NCBI GenBank assembly: GCA_040901795.1
Contig: JBBDYH010000126.1
Location: 1-64,000 of the forward strand
DNA from: JBBDYH01 sp040901795
Lineage (GTDB): Bacteria; Planctomycetota; Planctomycetia; Pirellulales; JALHPA01
Direction of reading: 5' to 3'
Length of the DNA: 64,000 nucleotides
Position numbers and translations under genes: made by a program. Below the pieces are notes generated by a model. That model was not told the DNA's origin and ran no database searches. It was given only the letters and a program-made list of their open reading frames with translations. Positions 34,164 to 41,380 of this stretch are shown piece by piece. Every line of letters starts with the position of its first letter. Position 1 is the stretch's first letter.

Positions 34164-34205
34164 TCACTAATTCTGTTCGTCTGTGGCTTCTTCAGCGGTA
34201 TTTCG

Positions 34206-35615
34206 ATGCCCCAACACGACATCCTCGTTATCGGCGGCGGGCCGGGCGGCTATGTGGCCGCGATCCGTGCGGCGCAGCTTGGCCAAAATGTCGCCTGCGT
34301 CGAGAAGGAACGAGCGCTCGGCGGCACTTGTCTGCGGATCGGCTGTATTCCCAGCAAGGCCCTGCTCGAATCGAGCGAGCGGTATTACGAGGCGCGCCAC
34401 GCGCTGGCTCCACACGGCATCGAGGTCGGCAACGTAAAGCTCGATCTGGCCGCGATGCTCGCCCGCAAGGACAAAGTGGTCGAGACGCTTACCAAGGGAA
34501 TCGACGGCCTTTTTAAGAAGAACAAGGTCACGCGTTATCTGGGGACAGCCCGGCTCACGGCGCCCGGTAAAGCTGTCGCGGAAACCAAAGACGGCCCCGT
34601 CGAAATCACGGCCAAGCACATCATCCTGGCCACCGGCAGCAATCCCGCCACGCTCCCCGGCGTCGAGCTCGACGGCGACCGCGTCGGCACGAGCACCGAA
34701 GCGCTGTCGTACGACAAAGTGCCCAAAACGCTGGTCGTCATCGGCGGCGGCTACATCGGGATGGAACTGGGAAGCGTTTGGAACCGGCTAGGCAGCAAGG
34801 TGACGGTCGTCGAATACCTCAACCGGATCCTACCTGGCACTGACAGCGAGTTGGCGTCCGAAGCGCTGACAATCTTTCAGAAGCAGGGAATCGAGTTCCA
34901 TCTCGGCAAGCGCGTTACCGGCGCGCGTGCGGCCAAAGGGGGCAAAACAGGCGGCGCGAAGAACGGCGCCGTGGTGGAAGTCGAAGGCATGGACCCGATT
35001 CATGCCGAGCGCGTGCTTCTGGCCGTCGGTCGCATGCCATACACCGAAGGGCTGGGCCTGGAAACCGTCGGCATTCAGCTCGACAAGAAAGGCCGCATCC
35101 CGGTCGATGACTTCTTCCGCACGTCGGCCGAAGGAGTGTACGCGATCGGCGACGTCATCGAAGGTCCCATGCTCGCTCACAAGGCGGAAGAAGAAGGCAT
35201 CGCCTGCGTCGAGCAAATCGTCAAAGATTATTCGCACGTGAACTACGACGCGATTCCCGCCGTCATCTTCACCGAGCCGGAGATCGCCGCCGTCGGCCGC
35301 ACCGAGGACGAGCTCAAGGAGCAGAACGTCCCCTACCGCAAGGGCTCATTTCCTTTCCGCGCCAACGGCCGTGCCCTGTCTCTGGGTAACAGCACCGGCA
35401 AAGTCAAAGTCCTCGCTAACGCCGAGACCGATCGCGTGCTCGGCGTCCACATCCTCGGCCCCCGCGCCGGCGACCTCATCGCCGAAGCCGCCGCCGCCAT
35501 CCAATTCGGCGCCACCAGCGAAGACATTGCCCGCACCTGCCACGCCCACCCGACCCTCGCCGAAGCCTTTAAGGAAGCGGCCATGAGCGTGACCGGCAAG
35601 GCGATTAGCTATTGA
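34206..35615 (+). CDS. lpdA: Dihydrolipoyl dehydrogenase (E3)
   Basis: A 469-residue FAD flavoprotein from the ATG at 34206 (MPQHDILVIGGGPGGYVAAI). It has the redox disulfide GGTCLRIGCIPSKALL near residues 42-47, an NAD-binding GGGYIGMELGSVW, FAD motif GVYAIGDVIEGPML, and the C-terminal HAHPTLAEAFKEA with the catalytic His-Glu pair. It reoxidises the E2 dihydrolipoyl group for the OGDH complex and possibly others. An insertion AARAAKGGKTGGAKNG-like near residue 240 is somewhat longer than usual. Completes an E1-E2-E3 set. Confidence 0.95.
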   Translation: MPQHDILVIGGGPGGYVAAIRAAQLGQNVACVEKERALGGTCLRIGCIPSKALLESSERYYEARHALAPHGIEVGNVKLDLAAMLARKDKVVETLTKGIDGLFKKNKVTRYLGTARLTAPGKAVAETKDGPVEITAKHIILATGSNPATLPGVELDGDRVGTSTEALSYDKVPKTLVVIGGGYIGMELGSVWNRLGSKVTVVEYLNRILPGTDSELASEALTIFQKQGIEFHLGKRVTGARAAKGGKTGGAKNGAVVEVEGMDPIHAERVLLAVGRMPYTEGLGLETVGIQLDKKGRIPVDDFFRTSAEGVYAIGDVIEGPMLAHKAEEEGIACVEQIVKDYSHVNYDAIPAVIFTEPEIAAVGRTEDELKEQNVPYRKGSFPFRANGRALSLGNSTGKVKVLANAETDRVLGVHILGPRAGDLIAEAAAAIQFGATSEDIARTCHAHPTLAEAFKEAAMSVTGKAISY

Positions 35616-35678
35616 ACCTGTAGGGCGGGACAAGCCCGCCGCGGGCGACGGCCCACCGCGCTTTGAGTTGCATTCTCG

Positions 35679-35768
35679 AGTCGCGGAGCGGCGACATTCT
35701 GTAGCCCCGGGCGCGAGCCCGGGGTCTTCGACCAAACGATCACAGCGAAGCCCCGGCGGGGCGACATT
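35679..35768. repeat. Composite GGGGCGACAT element, copy 2
   Basis: Block order matches copy 1: TCGCGGAGCGGCGACATTCT, then GTAGCCCCGGGCGCGAGCCC then GGGG, a ~25-base spacer, and GAAGCCCCGGCGGGGCGACA then TT. Confidence 0.8.
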
Positions 35769-35860
35769 GCAAGTAGCGCGCGGGAAGCAGACCGCCAGAA
35801 GCGGCCGCTCCTTGTCGTAAAGTTGAGCATCGCCCGCTTCCAGCGGTGTAGAATGAGCAC

Positions 35861-36445
35861 ATGACATTTCGCCGGCTGCTTCTGATCTTTCCTGCGTACT
35901 TGCTCGGCATCTTCCTGGCCGGCTGGTGGGAGTCACATACGGTAAGAATCAATTACCTGTATATGTCTGCGCTCAACGATGTTCGCCAGATTCGCCTGCA
36001 ACTCGCGTATATTGAGGAGAACTTCGGTCGGACGACATTGAGTACGTCTGTAATCGACCAATGGCTCGACGACTCTCTCCCGGCGAACGACCCTGCATGG
36101 CGCCTGCTTGTTGAAAGACAACGCGTCGATCCTTGGGGAAACCCTTATCGCAGTCTGAATCTGGCGCTCGACGATAGCAGTCTCTTTGCGATTGGCATCT
36201 ACTCGACCGGCGAAGATGGAGCTTCTCTGACGCAAGGCAACGACCCGGACGACCTAAACTCGTGGGATGAGCACACCGGTTCCCACTATCGCGCCGCCAT
36301 TAGTGAAGAGAACCGAAAGCGATATGCTGTTCAGGGGTTGTTCCTCACGGCGTTCATCTACCCTGCAATAGTTGCTTTTGGATTTGTAGCTAAGTGGTTG
36401 TATCGCCGCGAGACTTGTCAGCCACGGAACTGCGATAACCATTAG
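35861..36445 (+). CDS. Membrane protein with GspG-like C-terminal domain
   Basis: A 194-residue protein. An N-terminal helix (LLLIFPAYLLGIFLAGWW) is followed by a soluble part, then a second helix at ~165-185 (LFLTAFIYPAIVAFGFVAKW). The soluble part contains RVDPWGNPYRSLNLAL, IGIYSTGEDG and NDPDDLNSW, which match the calcium-loop pattern of type II secretion pseudopilin GspG (DPWGNPY ... YS.G.DG ... DD..NW). There is no prepilin cleavage motif, and the extra C-terminal helix is atypical. It may be a non-pilin relative. It overlaps the opposite gene by four bases at the stop. Confidence 0.7.
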   Translation: MTFRRLLLIFPAYLLGIFLAGWWESHTVRINYLYMSALNDVRQIRLQLAYIEENFGRTTLSTSVIDQWLDDSLPANDPAWRLLVERQRVDPWGNPYRSLNLALDDSSLFAIGIYSTGEDGASLTQGNDPDDLNSWDEHTGSHYRAAISEENRKRYAVQGLFLTAFIYPAIVAFGFVAKWLYRRETCQPRNCDNH

Positions 36446-36621
36446 GCCCGGTCGCCGCCCACGTTGTTCTGCACGCGCTTCTTTCGCGCCTTGAGCTTCC
36501 GGCCTAATTCAAGAAGCTCCGGCAAATCTGCCTCGATCTGCTTCCGCAGCTTACGATAGTGCTCCACCTCTTCAGGCGTCAATTTGCGATTGCGCGTAAT
36601 ACGGATGATCTCCCTTGCCAT
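36442..36621 (-). CDS. Small basic hypothetical protein
   Basis: A 59-residue helical protein from the ATG at 36621 (MAREIIRITRNRKLTPEEVE). It continues KLRKQIEADLPELLELGRKL with a basic tail (KARKKRVQN). It resembles short antitoxin-like proteins, but no partner toxin is adjacent. Its stop overlaps the stop of the convergent GspG-like gene. Confidence 0.5.
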   Translation of the reverse strand: MAREIIRITRNRKLTPEEVEHYRKLRKQIEADLPELLELGRKLKARKKRVQNNVGGDRA

Positions 36622-36716
36622 GCTGGAAGTGTATCGCGTCTCACTGCAGACGCAAATTGCAGCAGAGGACTGTTCGAGGCCGTTCGCAGCAATCGTTGGT
36701 GTCGCAGTACAGCTTC

Positions 36717-37184
36717 TTAGCGCAACTTCCCCTCTTGCTCCCAATCGCGGATGTTCTGCGCCATTTGCCGGTCGGCCTGATCCAGCTCCGCGTCGCGCGG
36801 GACCAAGGTGGGCACCCAGTAGCCCGTCTCAGCGTCCTTTTCAACCGCGCGGACCGCGTGCCTGGCAACGCCGTCCTCCTCCCACGTCACGAACAAGATC
36901 TTCTTGCCTTGGAAGTTTCGCTCCCGTTCGATCTCCAGCGTCTCCGCAATCGCCTCGGGATCTCGCCCGCTTTGCAGTTGATCCAGCTCCATCATCGCAC
37001 GGGCGTCGCGATTCTCTTGCATCCGCGCTTCGGAGATGAGCGCGTCTCGCGGCGTGTCAAAGTCGTATGCCGACAACCCGCGGTTGGTCGGATCGACCAC
37101 AAGCGCGACAATCGCCAAAATCAGCGCCAGAATGGAAATGCCTAACGCAACGAACGGAATCGAGCTGTAGTTGATACGCCACAT
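36717..37184 (-). CDS. Single-pass membrane protein, unknown
   Basis: A 155-residue protein with CCGGAG nine bases before the ATG at 37184. It has one transmembrane helix (IPFVALGISILALILAIVAL), then a charged soluble domain (RDALISEARMQENRDARAMM, FQGKKILFVTWEEDGVARHA, VEKDAETGYWVPTLVPRDAE). The second part looks like a small beta domain reporting on a coded protein, but I cannot place it in a family. Same strand and directly downstream of the MddA-like gene (gap ~130 bases). Confidence 0.65.
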   Translation of the reverse strand: MWRINYSSIPFVALGISILALILAIVALVVDPTNRGLSAYDFDTPRDALISEARMQENRDARAMMELDQLQSGRDPEAIAETLEIERERNFQGKKILFVTWEEDGVARHAVRAVEKDAETGYWVPTLVPRDAELDQADRQMAQNIRDWEQEGKLR

Positions 37185-37311
37185 GGCAAATGCTCCGGCG
37201 ACACGCAGTCGCGCTGATAGGACAACGCCCCGCTCGGTGAACGTTTCAAGAGACCGGCAATTTGCGTGCCCATGTCCGCCATGGACCGAGAAAAGTCGGC
37301 GACTGGACCGG

Positions 37312-38091
37312 CTAAGGCCCGACCGCTTCCGACTCACCCGCCAGCTTGGTTTCCGACCGCACTCGCGCCTTCAACGACGGCACAAACATCGGCACGCGCC
37401 GCCGGTAGGCCTCGTACTGGTTGCCATAGAACGATACCAAATCGCGCTCCTCGATAACCGCCGCGACCGCCATATACGCAGTCAACACACCCGCAAACAA
37501 TAAATGGCGCACCGTCATCGTCGGCGTGGCCCAAAAGGCGAGCGCCCAGCCGAGATACAGGGGATGCCGCACCCGGCTATACAAGAGCGGCGTGCGAAAC
37601 GGCAGCGGCGTGTATTCCCGTCCTTGAAAGTACAGCCATACCTGCCGCGTACCGAACAGGTCGAAATGGCTGATCATCAGGCTCACTGCCGGCACCATCA
37701 GCCAGCCGGCGGCGAACAGGCCAATTAAGATCGCCCGGCCCACGCTGTTCTGTACGTCCCAAACGACCACGTCGATCGCCCGCCGTTGCCACATCAACAG
37801 CACCGTCACGGCGCACGAAGCCAGCACGTATGTGCTCCGCTCAATCGGCCGTGGAACCATGCGCATCCACACCTCTTTGAATCCCGGCCGCGCCATCCAA
37901 GAGTGTTGCACCGCGAAGACGCCGAGCAGCAGTAAATCGACCACCACCGCCCAACCGATCGGACCGCCCGGGGGTAAGTCGATGCTCTTGGGCACGAACC
38001 AGTTGCCCACGAACGCGGCCATGTAGGCGAATGTGGCCAAAAACAGCAGGTGACAGGCTATCCCATACAACAAGAAAGACCAGCGCTTCAT
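37312..38091 (-). CDS. mddA: Probable methanethiol S-methyltransferase (NnrU-related)
   Basis: A 259-residue membrane protein with about six helices from the ATG at 38091. It matches the MddA pattern I know: AVQHSWMARPGFKEVWMRMV, RPIERSTYVLASCAVTVLL, SHFDLFGTRQVWLYFQGREY, LLYSRVRHPLYLGWALAFWA, TPTMTVRHLLFAG and the end motif IEERDLVSFYGNQYEAYRRR. The RHPLYLGW and EERDL segments bind S-adenosylmethionine in this isoprenylcysteine-methyltransferase-like fold. MddA methylates methanethiol to dimethyl sulfide. NnrU and ICMT-like relatives are the alternatives; the HFDLFGTRQVWL stretch favours MddA. Confidence 0.78.
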   Translation of the reverse strand: MKRWSFLLYGIACHLLFLATFAYMAAFVGNWFVPKSIDLPPGGPIGWAVVVDLLLLGVFAVQHSWMARPGFKEVWMRMVPRPIERSTYVLASCAVTVLLMWQRRAIDVVVWDVQNSVGRAILIGLFAAGWLMVPAVSLMISHFDLFGTRQVWLYFQGREYTPLPFRTPLLYSRVRHPLYLGWALAFWATPTMTVRHLLFAGVLTAYMAVAAVIEERDLVSFYGNQYEAYRRRVPMFVPSLKARVRSETKLAGESEAVGP

Positions 38092-38265
38092 GACGACGTC
38101 CGGTGGTTGATAGCCGCCCGCTGAAGAAGGCCGCAACAATCGAGACGCACGGCGAATTGGCCGCCATATCGGCCCGTTTGTTTGACGATCGCCATTGAAG
38201 TTACCATACTCGCCGGATAGCTGCATCTAGCGCTTTTCACAATGTTGTATTCGGAGTCCACGACC

Positions 38266-39000
38266 ATGCCTCGCTGCTGCTCGCCCTGCAAACTACAACT
38301 GCTCGTCTCGATCTCGCTCGTCGCCATATTGACCGCCGCCGCGCTCGCACAGCGGGAGTACAAAAGCGGCAAAGTCTGGCCCGAGCCGAAGGTCATCGAA
38401 CCGGGTCGCACCGACGACGGCCCTCCAAGTGATGCGATCGTTCTCTTCGATGGCAAGGACCTGTCGCAGTGGGAAGGTGGCGACCGCTGGCGAATCGACG
38501 ATGGCGTGGCCACCGTCCGCGGCGGCGGCATTCAGACGAAGCGGTCCTTCGGCGATTGCCAATTGCACGTCGAGTGGGCCTCGCCCGCAGAGGTCGCCGG
38601 CTCGGGCCAGGGTCGCGGCAACAGCGGCGTGTACCTGATGGGCCGCTACGAAATCCAGGTGCTCGACTCGTACAAGAATCACACCTACCCCGACGGTTCG
38701 GCCGGCGCGCTTTACAAGCAGTCACCTCCGCTGGTCAACGCCTCGCGGAAACCGGGCGAATGGCAATCGTTCGACATCATCTTCACCGCGCCGCGATTCA
38801 AAGACGGCAAGCTGGCCAAACCGGGTTACGTCACTGTATTTCACAACGGAGTGCTGATCCAGAACCACACTCAGATCGAAGGCACGACGGCCTGGGACGC
38901 CGCGCCTGCCTACGAGCCGCATCCCGAAAAGCAGCCGCTGCAACTGCAAAACCACGGCAACCCGGTGCGCTATCGGAATATTTGGATCCGCGAGCTGTGA
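38266..39000 (+). CDS. Secreted DUF1080 (3-keto-disaccharide hydrolase-like) protein
   Basis: A 244-residue protein from the ATG at 38266, with GGAG nine bases upstream. A signal peptide (QLLVSISLVAILTAAALA) leads to a DUF1080 concanavalin-like jelly roll: IVLFDGKDLSQWEGGDRWRI, GDCQLHVEWASP, RGNSGVYLMGRYEIQVLDSY, PLQLQNHGNPVRYRNIWIRE. The family is expanded in planctomycetes and linked to glycoside processing, including 3-keto-glycoside hydrolysis. The NSGVYLMGRYEIQVLDS signature is complete. Confidence 0.9.
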   Translation: MPRCCSPCKLQLLVSISLVAILTAAALAQREYKSGKVWPEPKVIEPGRTDDGPPSDAIVLFDGKDLSQWEGGDRWRIDDGVATVRGGGIQTKRSFGDCQLHVEWASPAEVAGSGQGRGNSGVYLMGRYEIQVLDSYKNHTYPDGSAGALYKQSPPLVNASRKPGEWQSFDIIFTAPRFKDGKLAKPGYVTVFHNGVLIQNHTQIEGTTAWDAAPAYEPHPEKQPLQLQNHGNPVRYRNIWIREL

Positions 39001-39088
39001 CGCGTAAAGAGACGGTGCAGACACGGGGGCCACTCGTGGAGTTGTTTGACTTCATTCGCAAATATGCGAATATTTAGTCGAGGTCGAA

Positions 39089-39457
39089 ATGCCGCCGGTT
39101 AGCGTTGTCTTCTATCGGGAAGAAGATGGAAGCACGCCTGTGTTGGAGTGGCTCGACAAACTATCCGCGAAAGTGCGAACGAAATGCAGGGTTCGCATCG
39201 AGCGGCTTAAGCAGTTGGGTCACGAGTTGCGGCGTCCCGAAGCGGATTACCTGCGTGATGGTATCTACGAATTGCGAATTGGTTTGCGTGGAATTAATTA
39301 TCGCATTCTTTACTTCTTTCACGGAACAACGGTCGCTGTTCTGGGCACCGGACTGATCAAGGAGCGTGCCGTTCCAGCAACGGACATTGATACAGCGGTG
39401 AAACGAAAACAAAGATTCGAACGGAATCCAGTGCTTCATACATTCACCGAGGTCTAA
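39089..39457 (+). CDS. higB: HigB/RelE-type toxin (Gp49-like)
   Basis: A 122-residue RelE-superfamily mRNA interferase of the phage-derived Gp49/HigB branch: VVFYREEDGSTPVLEWLDKL, KCRVRIERLKQLG, RDGIYELRIGLRGINYRILY (substrate-binding Arg residues), FFHGTTVAVLGTGLIKERAV. GAGGT lies five bases before the ATG. It is followed after two bases by an XRE-type antitoxin, the toxin-first order characteristic of higBA. It is longer than minimal HigB because of a C-terminal tail (KRKQRFERNPVLHTFTEV). Confidence 0.85.
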   Translation: MPPVSVVFYREEDGSTPVLEWLDKLSAKVRTKCRVRIERLKQLGHELRRPEADYLRDGIYELRIGLRGINYRILYFFHGTTVAVLGTGLIKERAVPATDIDTAVKRKQRFERNPVLHTFTEV

Positions 39458-39459
39458 GA

Positions 39460-39828
39460 ATGGCTCTTAGAAAGCCGAAGGCAAAGAGAGGGAAGCCAAG
39501 TTCCGACGTCGTGGAGATTCTGCACCGCCGCTATTTCGAGGGCCGACCTCAAATGTTGGCGCTACTCGACGAAGAACGCGCAAACGCCGAAGTGGCGAGG
39601 AAGATCTATGAGCTTCGCAACCAGTCCGGACTGACACAGCGTCAATTGGCAAAACTGGTGGGCACCACAGCATCTGTAATCTGCCGGCTCGAGGCCGCAG
39701 ACTATGAAGGACACTCGCTGGCCATGTTGAACCGGATCGCCGCTGCCGTCAACCGACGCGTTCAAATCCGTTTTGTGCCGATCAGGCGCGCCAAACAAAG
39801 CGTCAAGCCGCGCGACCGCTCGGCCTAA
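39460..39828 (+). CDS. higA: XRE-family helix-turn-helix antitoxin
   Basis: A 122-residue protein with a HTH_3 domain at ~50-105: KIYELRNQSGLTQRQLAKLV, GTTASVICRLEAADYEGHSL, AMLNRIAAAVNRRVQIRFVP. It has a basic N-terminal segment (MALRKPKAKRGKPSS). GAGG lies seven bases before the ATG. It starts two bases after the HigB-type toxin, so the pair forms one operon; the antitoxin should bind the toxin and its promoter. The stop overlaps the stop of the convergent membrane-protein gene by four bases. Confidence 0.87.
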   Translation: MALRKPKAKRGKPSSDVVEILHRRYFEGRPQMLALLDEERANAEVARKIYELRNQSGLTQRQLAKLVGTTASVICRLEAADYEGHSLAMLNRIAAAVNRRVQIRFVPIRRAKQSVKPRDRSA

Positions 39829-40172
39829 TTGAGCGGCGCGATCGGCGCCCACGGGCTCAACCACCAGGCGAAGACAACGAGAAACACCAGGCCGCCGACG
39901 ATCATATTCGTACGCACACTGCCAACGCCTGGCACGCGGAGCCGATTGTAGCTGCGGCCGTACTCACGTACGGCGAACATCGCGGCAACCATCGCCAATA
40001 GAGCGTTGACCAGACCGACGAGTCGCTGAAAGAACGCCGGCAATGGCGGCACGACGAAATACACCACCACCAAAAAGGACATCAATAACAGCAGGCAGAA
40101 CAGCGTCCGCTGCCCGCGCAATCCGGCGCGGACGCGCGGTCGTGTGGCTTTGATCGAGGTGGTGGGCGTCAT
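39825..40172 (-). CDS. Small membrane protein, unknown
   Basis: A 115-residue protein from the ATG at 40172, with GGTGAG six bases upstream. The basic N-terminus (RPRVRAGLRGQR) precedes two to three hydrophobic helices (LFCLLLLMSFLVVVYFVV, LVGLVNALLAMVAAMFAVRE, MIVGGLVFLVVFAWWLSPWA). No family recognised. It lies divergent from the DUF962 gene and convergent with the antitoxin gene. Confidence 0.65.
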   Translation of the reverse strand: MTPTTSIKATRPRVRAGLRGQRTLFCLLLLMSFLVVVYFVVPPLPAFFQRLVGLVNALLAMVAAMFAVREYGRSYNRLRVPGVGSVRTNMIVGGLVFLVVFAWWLSPWAPIAPLN

Positions 40173-40329
40173 GGATGTCTCACCGTGGTCTCTGAAGTGT
40201 ACGTTGTTCGCTCGTCCGCGATCAATCCGAACTGCCGTGTGCGCTGTTGCGTTCCTTTGGTATGCTAGCACGCCGGGCAAGAGCAAGCCGCCAGCAACGG
40301 CCACTTCACGACTTCGAGTTACCACGCTT

Positions 40330-40689
40330 ATGAACAGCACATCAGCCGAGCAACGTTTCCAGTCCTTCGCCGAGTTCTGGCCGTTTTACGTGCGTGAGCA
40401 CAGCCGGCCGGCGACACGGTGGATGCATTTTCTCGGCAGCACGCTGGTCGTCGCGCTGGTCGTCGTGGCCATCGCGGGACAGTGGTGGTGGCTGTTGGTC
40501 GCCGTGCCGATTGTCGGCTATGGCTTCGCGTGGGTCAGTCACTTTGGAATCGAACACAACCGACCTGCCACGTTCAAATACCCGCTTTGGTCGCTGGCCG
40601 CCGATTGGAAGATGTGGCTCTTGATGCTCACCGGACAGATGGGCAAAGAGATCGATCGCGTGAAGTCGTTACGAGGCTCTGCCTCGTAA
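40330..40689 (+). CDS. DUF962/Mpo1-like membrane protein
   Basis: A 119-residue protein from the ATG at 40330. The DUF962 pattern is clear: QRFQSFAEFWPFYVREHSRP, TRWMHFLGSTLVVALVVVAI, VGYGFAWVSHFGIEHNRPAT, FKYPLWSLAADWKMW. The conserved His residues (REHSRP, WMHFLG, SHFGIEHN) match the yeast Mpo1 dioxygenase family, which acts in fatty-acid alpha-oxidation; bacterial members are mostly uncharacterised. The last residues (SLRGSAS) and the stop are encoded by repeat element 40666-40810, so the original C-terminus was overwritten. Confidence 0.85.
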   Translation: MNSTSAEQRFQSFAEFWPFYVREHSRPATRWMHFLGSTLVVALVVVAIAGQWWWLLVAVPIVGYGFAWVSHFGIEHNRPATFKYPLWSLAADWKMWLLMLTGQMGKEIDRVKSLRGSAS

Positions 40690-40810
40690 CGCACTGCCGG
40701 CGAGGCTCTGCCTCGCGCGTGAGGCGGTCAAGCGGAACCGAGGGCAACGCGCTAGCTCGGCAGGCGGACTTGCTAAACAGTGCGTTCCCAGGCGGGAGCC
40801 TGGGAACGAG
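40666..40810. repeat. GTTCCCAGGC composite palindrome element, copy B
   Basis: The element begins TCGTTACGAGGCTCTGCCTC then GTAACG, has an inner GAGGCTCTGCCTCGCGCGTG, and ends GTTCCCAGGCGGGAGCCTGG then GAACGAG. It overlaps the 3' end of the DUF962 gene and ends four bases before the stop of the opposite gene. Confidence 0.8.
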
Positions 40811-40814
40811 TGAC

Positions 40815-41141
40815 TTACAGTACCACGCCGATCCGTTTCGCACGCGCACGCAAACCGGCCTCGAAGTACACCACGGGATAACGACCTTGTCGCCGCGCCC
40901 AGAAGAACGTGCTCTCGACCAGACTTCGCGGCAGCGTGCCGTCCTCCACCTTGGTGGCGACGAGCGCCAGAAAGGCAAATTCCTGCGGGCGGCGCGCCCT
41001 CAGGCCGGCTTCGAGCGTCTTTTTGAGAGTTGTTCCTGCGGCCTTTCCGAGTCCGCTCGAGGTTTGTTCTTGTCCCGACACGCCTCGGATGCCGAAGCAA
41101 AACAAGGACGCAAGTGCAGACAGCATGGCGCGACGGAGCAT
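40815..41141 (-). CDS. Small exported hypothetical protein
   Basis: A 108-residue protein with an excellent AGGAGG six bases before the ATG at 41141. A signal peptide (AMLSALASLFCFGIRGVSG) precedes a short basic helical domain (GTTLKKTLEAGLRARRPQEF, AFLALVATKVEDGTLPRSLV, FFWARRQGRYPVVYFEAGLR). No family recognised, though the LVESTFFWARRQGRYPVVYF pattern looks conserved-like. Probably periplasmic. Confidence 0.65.
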   Translation of the reverse strand: MLRRAMLSALASLFCFGIRGVSGQEQTSSGLGKAAGTTLKKTLEAGLRARRPQEFAFLALVATKVEDGTLPRSLVESTFFWARRQGRYPVVYFEAGLRARAKRIGVVL

Positions 41142-41380
41142 AATGACCTCCTGAACGGAACGAAGGCGGCGGACCGAATGACGTCGCGTCTTGTATCGGA
41201 TAAGGAGCAAGGCGGCAAGCCGGAAGACATGACAGTGCGGCTTCAGCGGCTTCACGGAACGGTAAACTAGGCAGCCCAGGCTAGACAACGAGGGTGAACG
41301 GATCAACAATTAAGCATTGAGACATGAGCTGTAAGCCCGATCCAGGTACGGATCGGTAGAGTGCAGCAGGGAGTGTTGCC

